From a virus, in IMG/VR virus record IMGVR_UViG_3300037225_000466, positions 1 through 64,000 of that record: a stretch of 64,000 bases of DNA. The stretch is one strand, 5' to 3'. A program made the translations under genes and the position numbers. Each line of letters begins with the position of its first letter. Within the stretch, counting starts at the first letter, position 1. A model generated the notes under the pieces. The model did not search any database and was not told the origin of the DNA. It was given only the letters and a program-made list of their open reading frames with translations. Below are positions 25,471 to 31,758 of the stretch, one piece after another.

Positions 25471-25542
25471 TCCTTTCCGCCACCAACTCGCCCGCAGTAA
25501 TTACCACCTACAAAAATACCACCATGGACTTCTAATACACTA

Positions 25543-25574
25543 CAAAAATACGAAACTCCCCGCCCAAAAGCAAG
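25543..25574 (-). promoter_or_regulatory. Bacteroidota-type promoter for leftward glycosylation operon
   Basis: On the minus strand this reads CTTG, 20 bases, TATTTTTG, a perfect fit to (C/T)TTG-N20-TAnnTTTG. A second TATTTTTG copy lies at 25510-25517 without a good -33 element. Transcription would run through 25372-25470 and the glycosylation cassette. It is divergent to the promoter at 26541-26572 across about 1 kb of noncoding DNA. Confidence 0.75.
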
Positions 25575-25630
25575 AGGTTTCAAACCTAATCCCTACCTAT
25601 TAAGAAAAGCATACTCATATAGGAACTATA

Positions 25631-26385
25631 TTATGTAAACTGACTTTAGGGTAATACTCATAAGTAACTTAAAAATAACAAAACGAGTTCTCTATATAGT
25701 ATGCTAATATACCCTGATTTCTGTAACCAAAGTAGATTTTTCTTAGCCCAAAGAATAAAAGTGTTTTCCCGAAGGTTTCTAAGACTACATTCCTCTAAGT
25801 AGTAATAATAATAAAATACTTGCTTAAGAGTCATAAAAGGCGAAAAAGAGCTATCTTAGCAACATATTTACATTACTAAGTAGTATCGCCAACTAAATCT
25901 GTCTCCAAAATCCGCTGTGGGGTGATTACTTCACTCTCTCATCCTTCAATGTGTCCCCATCCCCCCATCTGTTTTTGAGATTTCTAATCGCAAAAAATAT
26001 ATTTTAGGTTTCTCGATATTTAAATTAACATCCTCTAAGCAAGCAAGCAAACCAGGTATATATATTGATTAGTATATACTTTAAAAAAATAATAGTTAGG
26101 TATATATTTGTATGGTTATTAATGAGTAATCACCTACATGTATTACTTAAATAGAGTAAGTATAATATAGATACTAAGTAAGTGCATTGCAGATATGTGA
26201 TTATGTAAACTAACTTTGCGGGAATGTTGAGTAATCACCTACTTGTTTTAATTACTTTATAGTTATTGCCTGTTTTATGATATAGCTGTATTGTTATAGG
26301 TATATAGTGAAACATTAACGTTTGTTAATACTTAGTTATGTAAACTTACTGATTGTTTATATTGCTTTTTATTTAGTTTACATAA
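25631..26385. repeat. four copies of 11-bp TTATGTAAACT
   Basis: TTATGTAAACT occurs at 25631-25641, 26201-26211 and 26336-26346 in the forward sense and at 26375-26385 as its exact reverse complement. The last two form an inverted repeat spaced by 28 bases. The first two copies extend as TTATGTAAACT(G/A)ACTTT. Four exact copies within 760 bases of intergenic DNA suggest a protein-binding site. Confidence 0.7.
26123..26242 (+). repeat. 15-bp direct repeat TGAGTAATCACCTAC
   Basis: TGAGTAATCACCTAC is present at 26123-26137 and 26228-26242, both followed by (A/T)TG and then a TTA-containing stretch. A partial inverted copy (GTGATTACT) is near 25921. The copies lie between two TTATGTAAACT repeats, supporting an operator or iteron role. 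Confidence 0.65.
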
Positions 26386-26405
26386 TATGTACTGTTGAAT
26401 ATTAT

Positions 26406-26436
26406 ACAGTTGGTTACTAATATTAGACAGTTGGTT
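26406..26436 (+). repeat. ACAGTTGGTT direct repeats, 21-bp period
   Basis: ACAGTTGGTT occurs at 26406-26415 and 26427-26436, exactly 21 bases apart and so on the same DNA face. Each is preceded by ATTA(T/G). A degenerate third unit (ACAGTGTC) follows near 26445. The set lies about 100 bases upstream of the rightward promoter, a typical regulator-binding distance. Confidence 0.6.
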
Positions 26437-26540
26437 TATATTGTACAGTGTCTTTATTTAGTACAGGTATTGCTATTAATTAAGTTATTGTATTATAAAG
26501 AAGTTATTTATTTTTTATTTATGGGAAATTTGGCATAACG

Positions 26541-26572
26541 TTTGCTTATTACTATAGTAACTAATTATTTTG
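26541..26572 (+). promoter_or_regulatory. Bacteroidota-type promoter for rightward early operon
   Basis: TTTG, 20 bases, TTATTTTG. The -33 element is perfect and the -7 element has one change from TAnnTTTG (second base). Transcription would start near 26579, leaving a 20-base leader with AAAAGG before the first gene at 26599. It should drive the long rightward operon. Confidence 0.65.
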
Positions 26573-26598
26573 TTTAATATTTTTAAAAGGACTGAATT

Positions 26599-26817
26599 AT
26601 GAAAGAAGTTAAATTGTTAGAAAATTACGATATTTGTACTTTTGAAAATCAATCGCAATTTATACGTTATGATTGGGAAAATATGTTTATTAATGAGGTT
26701 ATCTTTATAGAAGACGACCAAAAGTCTGATTATAATCAAGTTGGATATTTTCATGTCATTGCCTTTGCTATTAATTCTATTACTGACAATGAAGTAATCC
26801 TAAGAATAGCAAATTAA
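26599..26817 (+). CDS. small acidic hypothetical protein, first rightward gene
   Basis: A 72-residue acidic protein starting MKEVKLLENYDICTFENQSQ, compact with alternating hydrophobic residues. AAAAGG lies nine bases before the ATG. As the promoter-proximal gene of the rightward arm it is probably made early. No family is recognised. Confidence 0.65.
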   Translation: MKEVKLLENYDICTFENQSQFIRYDWENMFINEVIFIEDDQKSDYNQVGYFHVIAFAINSITDNEVILRIAN

Positions 26818-26823
26818 TTTTTC

Positions 26824-26894
26824 ACGTGGTTTAACTATTAGTAGTTAAGTAACTCATTATTACAAACCACGTCAAATAATAGCATTAAGCTATT
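26824..26894 (+). promoter_or_regulatory. three-way-junction RNA plus ATTAA-loop hairpin
   Basis: ACGTGGTTT (26824-26832) pairs perfectly with AAACCACGT (26864-26872). Inside are two hairpins: AACTA-TTAG-TAGTT and GTAA-CTCATTA-TTAC, the latter with a seven-base loop. A separate hairpin AATAGC-ATTAA-GCTATT follows at 26878-26894, then AAAAGG and the ATG of 26925. The arrangement resembles the tRNA-like spacers downstream, but no T-loop motif is present. Confidence 0.55.
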
Positions 26895-26924
26895 TTATGT
26901 ATAATTTATTTAAAAGGTCTCAAA

Positions 26925-27506
26925 ATGGAAAACTTAACAATTAACAAAAAGTCTGTTAAAGACGAAATTGCAGAATTAGAGGAATTACTATTATCTCCAT
27001 TAATGCAAAACGCAAAACAGGGCACATCATTATTTGTTCTCAAGGCAAGTTCAGAAAAAAGTCTCAATGCCTTAAAAGCTAAGGAACAAACGGAAATTTT
27101 AAACAATGGTTATTCTCAAAGTTTGTTTGAGTGTCTTTCTGTTTTCCATGAAGATTACCCAGAGCTTAAAATTACAGTAGAACAGATTAATAAAATGGTA
27201 GAGAAAGATAAAAATATTGCTCTTGGTGCAAAACAAATTTCTAATGGTACGAAAATTAATACACCTATTAATAGCATTGAGTTTCTTACAATTACTAATG
27301 AGAAACAAGTTTTTGCAGGCGGTTATAATGCTGTCTATAAGCAATTAGGCATTGATATTGAAAGTCTCAAGAGTGCAAACGGTAATTTTAAACCACAGGC
27401 AAGTGGCAATCCTAAGCTAAGGGAAGCACTTAGGGATTTAGGTTATACGGAAATGACCGTAAATTATGAAAACGGTACTAATATTGTTATTGACTTGACT
27501 AAGTAA
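26925..27506 (+). CDS. hypothetical protein, isolated early transcription unit
   Basis: A 193-residue mostly helical protein starting MENLTINKKSVKDEIAELEE, with a C-terminal domain (NPKLREALRDLGYTEMTVN). No enzyme motif is seen. AAAAGG precedes the ATG. It is the only gene between a branched RNA element and an intrinsic terminator, so it ends the promoter-proximal part of the operon and may be highly expressed. Confidence 0.7.
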   Translation: MENLTINKKSVKDEIAELEELLLSPLMQNAKQGTSLFVLKASSEKSLNALKAKEQTEILNNGYSQSLFECLSVFHEDYPELKITVEQINKMVEKDKNIALGAKQISNGTKINTPINSIEFLTITNEKQVFAGGYNAVYKQLGIDIESLKSANGNFKPQASGNPKLREALRDLGYTEMTVNYENGTNIVIDLTK

Positions 27507-27514
27507 ATTTATTA

Positions 27515-27550
27515 GGTACGGTTTGCCCGTTGGTTTACCGTACCTTTTTT
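27515..27550 (+). terminator. intrinsic terminator after second rightward gene
   Basis: GGTACGGT and ACCGTACC form a perfect eight-pair stem around a 14-base loop, followed directly by TTTTTT. It starts nine bases after the stop of 26925-27506. Downstream genes need either readthrough or another promoter; only a weak TTTA-N20-TAACTTTA was seen at about 27550-27580. Confidence 0.85.
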
Positions 27551-27605
27551 ATTCTCAAAATAACAAGTAATTAACTTTATTAGTCTTAACTAACAAATTT
27601 AGCCC

Positions 27606-27648
27606 TATACAAATGTATGGGTAAACAATTTTAAGAGCTTATAAGCTA
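27606..27648 (+). promoter_or_regulatory. two short intergenic hairpins before 27665 gene
   Basis: CCC(T)ATAC-AAAT-GTATGGG forms a bulged stem near 27603-27621. AGCTTATAAGCT, a 12-base palindrome, follows near 27638-27649 and can form a small hairpin just before AAAAGG. The second is in the same place, relative to the ribosome site, as the ATTAA-loop hairpins at other starts in this arm. Confidence 0.45.
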
Positions 27649-27664
27649 AAAGGATTGGGTAAAA

Positions 27665-27934
27665 ATGAATGAAAATATAAAATTAATTGAACAATCTCCC
27701 TTTTATGTCATTAGGAATAAAAAGGGATTGTATCTTTTTAGAATGGATGCATCTCCAAAGAATCGTTGGACTAAATCCTGGTCTTATGGATGTTATAGTT
27801 CGATTAGTCTTAAAGAAGCAATTGGCGATAAAAATGAGTTAATTTGTCAAATGATGGATAAAAGCAAACCGTTTATTTGTACTGTTAATTACTCGATTAC
27901 AATTACTAAAACTAAATATCCGAAAAAGGATTAA
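27665..27934 (+). CDS. small hypothetical protein
   Basis: An 89-residue basic, aromatic-rich protein starting MNENIKLIEQSPFYVIRNKK. The alternating pattern suggests a small beta sheet (FYVIRNKKGLYLFRMD) followed by a helix. It is flanked by hairpins upstream and a tRNA-like element downstream. No family is recognised. Confidence 0.65.
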   Translation: MNENIKLIEQSPFYVIRNKKGLYLFRMDASPKNRWTKSWSYGCYSSISLKEAIGDKNELICQMMDKSKPFICTVNYSITITKTKYPKKD

Positions 27935-27939
27935 ACCTA

Positions 27940-28014
27940 ATTAGGATTCAGGTGAAAGAGAATCCTGGCGGAGCAAATGGTTGATGAGAGTTCGATTCTC
28001 TCCGCTCCCCTAAT
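27940..28014 (+). ncRNA. tRNA-like element, degenerate (75 nt)
   Basis: ATTAGG (27940-27945) pairs with CCTAAT (28009-28014). Inside, ATTC and GAAT close a ten-base loop containing GGTG, much like a D-arm. A second branch has GGAGC/GCTCC, an 11-base insert, and GAGAG-TTCGATT-CTCTC, a perfect T-arm sequence. No five-pair stem with a seven-base anticodon loop was found. It looks like a tRNA derivative that has lost its anticodon arm. A short hairpin CAGC-ATTAA-GCTG follows, then AAAAGG. Confidence 0.5.
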
Positions 28015-28058
28015 CAGCATTAAGCTGGATTTGGCAAATTTTATTAAAAGGTCTCAAA

Positions 28059-29117
28059 ATGAATAAAGAAACTGCAATTAACAATTTTAAAGAACAAAAG
28101 ATTAATCGTCGCTGGAAATCAGTGGATTGGAAATCCAATAGACTGTATTGCGAAGGCGATTATCTTTATTCCTATGGACATCACTTTTGCCTTGCTAAAA
28201 GGATGATTCGGGACGATAAACCGTTTTATTTGCTCAATGGTGATACGTATAGTTCGGAAACATCTAAACATCAATCCCATGTTTTAAGAGCTATGAAACC
28301 AAACGAACATACAATCGTATCGTTTACGGCTCTCCAGACAATCGGAGCAAACTATAAAGAAATTCAAGGCGATGATATTCTGGATTTCTCAGGAGCAAAA
28401 ACAATGTTAATCCATTGGAAAAATGATAGGTATTATTTAGGTCTCAAAGGCAATAAACCTTTTGGCTCCAATCAACAAGGAATGCCAATCTGGGAAAAAA
28501 TTGAAAAAGATTCCGAAGGAAAGATTATTCGTAAAGAAGGATACTGGTATATCCTGGGCGGGGTGCTTATCAATGCAAATCTTTCTACCTTAGCTAAAAT
28601 CGGTGATAGGGATTTTGAAAGACAAGTGAACTATAAAGCAAAAATCTATTGTGGGATGGACGAACGGCAATATTTTATTGCTGAACTTAATCCTGATGAA
28701 AACTATTATATCGGCACAACTAATGAGGCTGTCAAATCCTTAATGCCTTCACGTTTACGTAATGATACCGATTCTATTATCATTCGTCAAGGCGAATGGT
28801 TTTTTAGGAAAGTGGATTTTGACTTGGAAAAATTCAGAATCGAAAAGGGATTGAGTAAAACTAAACTTAATAAAGCTATAAAGTTTATTGAGTTACCACG
28901 TCGTAACGATAGAAGTTCAAGGCACGTTGTAAGAGCATTATATCCTGAGAATGGGATTAATGAAGGTTCTACACTTGTTACAGGAAAAGTGTATCATAAA
29001 AATTCATTCAATAATCTTGCAACAGGACAACACGCAATCGTAAATTTAGATGGCTGGTTTCAGTTTTATCATAATACAGAAGTAAGAAGTGTATCGTCTC
29101 AAGGGAAAGTTGATTAA
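28059..29117 (+). CDS. hypothetical protein, largest of the early arm
   Basis: A 352-residue basic protein starting MNKETAINNFKEQKINRRWK. It is rich in Tyr, Trp and Arg (KSVDWKSNRLYCEGDYLYSYG) and appears to contain repeated beta-type modules, with similar 'YY-x-G' strands near residues 127-132 and 226-229. No catalytic motif is seen. Its stop codon TAA overlaps the 5' strand of the mini tRNA-like element at 29116. The function is unknown. Confidence 0.7.
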   Translation: MNKETAINNFKEQKINRRWKSVDWKSNRLYCEGDYLYSYGHHFCLAKRMIRDDKPFYLLNGDTYSSETSKHQSHVLRAMKPNEHTIVSFTALQTIGANYKEIQGDDILDFSGAKTMLIHWKNDRYYLGLKGNKPFGSNQQGMPIWEKIEKDSEGKIIRKEGYWYILGGVLINANLSTLAKIGDRDFERQVNYKAKIYCGMDERQYFIAELNPDENYYIGTTNEAVKSLMPSRLRNDTDSIIIRQGEWFFRKVDFDLEKFRIEKGLSKTKLNKAIKFIELPRRNDRSSRHVVRALYPENGINEGSTLVTGKVYHKNSFNNLATGQHAIVNLDGWFQFYHNTEVRSVSSQGKVD

Positions 29118-29158
29118 TCAGCAAAGGAATCAGGGGAGTTCGATTCTCCCCGCTGATT
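29116..29158 (+). ncRNA. mini tRNA-like element: acceptor plus T-arm only
   Basis: AATCAGC (29116-29122) pairs perfectly with GCTGATT (29152-29158), seven pairs like an acceptor stem. It is followed by only ten bases and then GGGGAG-TTCGATT-CTCCCC, a T-arm with a canonical loop. D and anticodon arms are absent. The ten-base insert itself contains a second AATCAG copy that can pair with the same 3' strand, so two alternative folds exist. A hairpin ATTTG-TTT-CAAAT and AAAAGG follow before the next start. Confidence 0.6.
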
Positions 29159-29191
29159 CTAATTATTTGTTTCAAATTTAAAAGGTCTACT

Positions 29192-29290
29192 ATGTATCCA
29201 ATTATTTATTTATTGTGCCTTGTGGCGATTATGTTCGGGCTTGGATGCCTCGCATATCCACAATGGACTAAGAAAGATGAGGGTATTTAA
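29192..29290 (+). CDS. 32-residue single-span membrane peptide
   Basis: Thirty-three codons starting MYPIIYLLCLVAIMFGLGCL, one hydrophobic span with two Cys, then a short charged tail (WTKKDEGI). AAAAGG lies eight bases before the ATG. The stop is immediately followed by the ATG of the next gene. Small early membrane peptides in phages often alter host membrane proteins; the target is unknown. Confidence 0.65.
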   Translation: MYPIIYLLCLVAIMFGLGCLAYPQWTKKDEGI

Positions 29291-29725
29291 ATGGGATGGG
29301 ATTTCTATACCGATAAGAAAATTACCAAAAAAATGGTAGTTAGAGAACTGTCAAACCAATCATTCAAATTAATGAATGGAACAAATTGCAAGGTGGTTGC
29401 ATCTCGACTTGTGTATGATTCGACCGATGATAATACCTGTAATCATTTATGGGTGGTTAAAGAAATTAGCGGGGTTAATGATAAGGGATTACGGATTGTT
29501 GATAACTATGTTATAGTCTTATATCTCCTTAAAAAAGAAAGTGGTTGTTGGGGATATAAAGGTATGGAGGAATCTTGCGAGCCGTTCTATTACGATTGCC
29601 CGTTAGAGTTTTTGGAATACGAACTAAATTATCATACTTGCCCAGATTGGCGTAAAGCTGTCAAGGCATATCATTTCCGCAAAAATCCATTAAGTGTGGT
29701 TTTAGAAGATAAGGAGGATTTATGA
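29291..29725 (+). CDS. DUF6927-like phage protein
   Basis: A 144-residue protein starting MGWDFYTDKKITKKM. Later motifs are YDSTDDNTCNHLWVVKE, VLYLLKKESGCWGYKGMEES and YYDCPLEFLE. The MGW start, the 'CWGYKxMxES' block and 'YYxCPLxFL' are as I remember for the DUF6927 family of phage proteins, which have no assigned function. It starts directly after the membrane peptide gene and overlaps the next gene by four bases. Confidence 0.65.
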   Translation: MGWDFYTDKKITKKMVVRELSNQSFKLMNGTNCKVVASRLVYDSTDDNTCNHLWVVKEISGVNDKGLRIVDNYVIVLYLLKKESGCWGYKGMEESCEPFYYDCPLEFLEYELNYHTCPDWRKAVKAYHFRKNPLSVVLEDKEDL

Positions 29726-29997
29726 CACTCGCAGAACTAAAAACAAATAATCCCCATTGGTTCAATCCTGAAAATCGCAGGATATTCGGGGATTTGGGTT
29801 ACGGTCTCAAAACAGGTAAAAAATCAGGCAGTCAGTTTCTCGTACAGAAAACTAATAAATGGTCTGATATGTTCGAAAAAGATAAGAAACGGATTTTCTT
29901 TGTTCTCCATCCTATTGTAAACGGGAAAATAGAAAGTGCTATCGAAGAAGATTTTTTCTCAATTAAAGAAGTTAAACAATATTTGAGGGATAAATGA
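29722..29997 (+). CDS. small basic hypothetical protein
   Basis: A 91-residue basic protein starting MTLAELKTNNPHWFNPENRR, with several Lys/Gly turns and an acidic C-terminal helix (AIEEDFFSIKEVKQYLRD). AAGGAGGA precedes the ATG. Both ends overlap neighbours by four bases. No family is recognised. Confidence 0.65.
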   Translation: MTLAELKTNNPHWFNPENRRIFGDLGYGLKTGKKSGSQFLVQKTNKWSDMFEKDKKRIFFVLHPIVNGKIESAIEEDFFSIKEVKQYLRDK

Positions 29998-30179
29998 TGC
30001 ACACTTATAATCTTACATTAATCGGCTCGGTGGTTTATGATAGAAATAATCATAAATGGATAGCTCAAAGAATCGGAAGAGTTATCAAATTTGAGTGCCT
30101 TGCCGATGCAAAAAGAGAAGCGGATTTACTGCTCAAGAAATTCCACTGTTTAACTTATGATTTGTATAAAATTATTTGA
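29994..30179 (+). CDS. small hypothetical protein
   Basis: A 61-residue protein starting MMHTYNLTLIGSVVYDRNNH, with a beta hairpin-like first half and a helical second half (FECLADAKREADLLLKKF). It overlaps the previous gene as ATGA. The second Met is an alternative start. The function is unknown. Confidence 0.6.
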   Translation: MMHTYNLTLIGSVVYDRNNHKWIAQRIGRVIKFECLADAKREADLLLKKFHCLTYDLYKII

Positions 30180-30189
30180 GGGATAAATA

Positions 30190-30399
30190 ATGCTAACTAA
30201 AAAAGATTTTCAAGGGATGGCTGTTGAAATTAAATCTTTAATTGCCAAAAATGCTTCTCCTGATTTTGTAGATGGCTATATTCGGGCTTGTGTGGATATA
30301 GCTGTCGAAAACCCAAACTTTAATGCAAAACGGTTTTATGATGCCTGTGGTATTGACGGCTATCCAGAAATAAGATATACAGGAGAAAGATATGACTAA
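30190..30399 (+). CDS. small hypothetical protein
   Basis: A 69-residue helical protein starting MLTKKDFQGMAVEIKSLIAK, ending GYPEIRYTGERYD. It overlaps the next gene by eight bases. GAGGGA precedes the start. No family is recognised. Confidence 0.6.
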   Translation: MLTKKDFQGMAVEIKSLIAKNASPDFVDGYIRACVDIAVENPNFNAKRFYDACGIDGYPEIRYTGERYD

Positions 30400-30619
30400 T
30401 CTCGACAAAGCCGTTGATCATGCCCGCACTCTTCTCAAATCCCTTGAGTTTGGCAGTGCCTGTTTTAAAGCAGGTAAAGAGTTTAATGTGGATTCGGCAG
30501 AAATTGCTCGTGTCTTAGCTTCACACTCTGCAATGAAACGGAAACGTACTTTTTCAGAGCAGGCGATTCTGGTTCGTGTAAAAAATGAAGTTGCAAACAA
30601 AGTAAAGGATTTAAGGTAA
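30392..30619 (+). CDS. small basic helical protein
   Basis: A 75-residue protein starting MTNLDKAVDHARTLLKSLEF, entirely helical with a basic C-terminal half (KRKRTFSEQAILVRVKNEV). AGGAGA precedes the ATG. A small DNA-binding role is conceivable given its charge, but no motif is seen. It touches the next start (TAATG). Confidence 0.6.
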   Translation: MTNLDKAVDHARTLLKSLEFGSACFKAGKEFNVDSAEIARVLASHSAMKRKRTFSEQAILVRVKNEVANKVKDLR

Positions 30620-30804
30620 TGAAAAAATTTATTTTTAGCCGTGAATATCTAAATGAATCCGAAGATGAGACTTGGGCGGATTTCGCCAAAGACCTTGAAC
30701 AAGGTATCGAAGCTAATAAAGACGATTTCGATTGTGTCGAAGAGCCAATGGAAGATTGGGAAAATGAAATGTGGCATCAGCAAAAAGAGATGTATGAGGA
30801 GTAA
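30619..30804 (+). CDS. small acidic hypothetical protein
   Basis: A 61-residue protein starting MKKFIFSREYLNESEDETWA, with about one third Asp and Glu and several Trp. It ends eight bases before the tRNA-His gene. Its acidity would suit a nucleic-acid mimic or inhibitor, but this is a guess. Confidence 0.55.
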   Translation: MKKFIFSREYLNESEDETWADFAKDLEQGIEANKDDFDCVEEPMEDWENEMWHQQKEMYEE

Positions 30805-30811
30805 TCTCAAT

Positions 30812-30884
30812 GGTGATAATAGTTCAATTGGTAGAGCATCGGTCTGTGGAACCGAAGACGAGAGTTCAATCCTCTCTTATCACT
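30812..30884 (+). tRNA. tRNA-His (anticodon GTG)
   Basis: A full cloverleaf can be drawn. The acceptor GTGATAA pairs perfectly with TTATCAC, with an extra G at -1 as expected for tRNA-His. The D-arm is GTTC-AATTGGTA-GAGC. The anticodon arm is TCGGT-CTGTGGA-ACCGA with anticodon GTG. The T-arm is GAGAG-TTCAATC-CTCTC. CCA is not encoded. Base 73 is T where bacterial tRNA-His usually has C. It is the only intact tRNA seen in the window and is followed by a TCCGC-AAAAA-GCGGA hairpin. Confidence 0.9.
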
Positions 30885-30929
30885 CTAATCCGCAAAAAGC
30901 GGAATTGTTAAACTTTTAAGGGTCGAGTT

Positions 30930-31265
30930 ATGAAAACAGAGTCAATGCAAATCGTCGGAAAAGATATATATCCATTTTCCGAGAAAAGAACAGAATATAA
31001 TTATCAGGTGGATTTGTCTATCAAACCAGAGATGGTGGAAATATCGATTTACGATTCCAAGGGCAATTTGCTTCATGGCAATCTCCCTGCAATCGGACTT
31101 CGCAATGCAGAGCAAACCGCAGAACGATTACTTAATAAAATTAAGTTCAATCAAAAGTTCCTTCACTTCGATGATAAACTTATGAATGTGGAAAGTGCTT
31201 TCAGAATGGAAAGGGATTTCGTATATGGGATTTCGTTCGATTTTATCAAAAGGAGGTCTGCATGA
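30930..31265 (+). CDS. hypothetical protein
   Basis: A 111-residue protein starting MKTESMQIVGKDIYPFSEKR. It appears to be a small beta sheet (VDLSIKPEMVEISIYDSKGN) followed by helices. TAAGGG precedes the ATG after a hairpin next to the tRNA-His gene. It overlaps the next gene by four bases. No family is recognised. Confidence 0.65.
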   Translation: MKTESMQIVGKDIYPFSEKRTEYNYQVDLSIKPEMVEISIYDSKGNLLHGNLPAIGLRNAEQTAERLLNKIKFNQKFLHFDDKLMNVESAFRMERDFVYGISFDFIKRRSA

Positions 31266-31642
31266 AATCTCAAAAACAAAAAGCACTCGAAGCGATAGAC
31301 GAACTAATCAAAAGATATTCCACAGGTAAGACTTGGGTGAATTGGGGTGACGGGGCAAGCTGTCCACTGTGCCAAATCTATCTACTGAAAAATAAAGACA
31401 TGGATTCTTGCAGGGGTTGCCCAATGGCAAATAAGGAGGGCGGGCACGGCTGTATCATACATAAAACATGGATGGATTTACAGGATGCCTATGTGGGTAT
31501 TTGGGGAGAATTTGAAACTCCTTTAATTTTTACACGAGCTAAAGCATTAAAGAAATTTAAAAAGTTAATCGAAAATGAACCAGCTAAAAAATTCACGGTC
31601 AAAGGTTGGACGTTCTTTAAACAAAATAAAAAGTTTTATTAA
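31262..31642 (+). CDS. Cys-rich probable zinc-binding phage protein
   Basis: A 126-residue basic protein. Residues about 30-65 hold ASCPLCQIYL, then CRGCPMANKEGGHGCIIH, giving Cys at two CxxC pairs plus another Cys and His, enough for one or two metal sites. The C-terminal helix is Lys-rich (ALKKFKKLIENEPAKKF). Proteins with this CPLC...CxxCP layout are common unknowns in phages. It is followed by the D-armless tRNA-like element. Confidence 0.65.
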   Translation: MKSQKQKALEAIDELIKRYSTGKTWVNWGDGASCPLCQIYLLKNKDMDSCRGCPMANKEGGHGCIIHKTWMDLQDAYVGIWGEFETPLIFTRAKALKKFKKLIENEPAKKFTVKGWTFFKQNKKFY

Positions 31643-31647
31643 TAATC

Positions 31648-31714
31648 GGGTGGTCTTGGAGGATAATGTTACAGACCTTTCGTTATCAAATGGTTCAATT
31701 CCATTTGCCACCCC
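31648..31714 (+). ncRNA. tRNA-like element lacking a D-arm (67 nt)
   Basis: GGGTGGT (31648-31654) pairs with GCCACCC (31707-31713), with one G-T pair. The T-arm is AAATGG-TTCAATT-CCATTT, with a canonical T-loop. Between them lie seven unpaired bases and one long hairpin, GATAATG (31662-31668) with CGTTATC (31681-31687), closing a 12-base loop rather than a seven-base anticodon loop. No D-arm can be drawn. A CCGC-ATTAA-GCGG hairpin follows at 31718-31730, then AAAAGG and AAGGAG before the 31759 start. Confidence 0.55.
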
Positions 31715-31758
31715 AATCCGCATTAAGCGGGCAAAAGGTCAAATTATAAGGAGAGATC

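Larger units (their letters stand above)
25575..26540. other. AT-rich noncoding divergent region, candidate origin/operator region
   Basis: About 970 bases with no credible gene in either direction. It is very AT-rich, with runs such as TATATATTGATTAGTATATACT, and holds several families of short repeats (annotated separately). It lies between divergent promoters at 25543-25574 and 26541-26572, the place where a lytic phage often keeps its origin and early operators. No known origin consensus such as a DnaA box set was recognised. Confidence 0.6.

Noticed and set aside
30812-30884. tRNA-His as an integration attachment site
   Set aside because: No active integrase was found (the recombinase-like protein has lost its catalytic residues) and no duplicated tRNA 3' end was seen.
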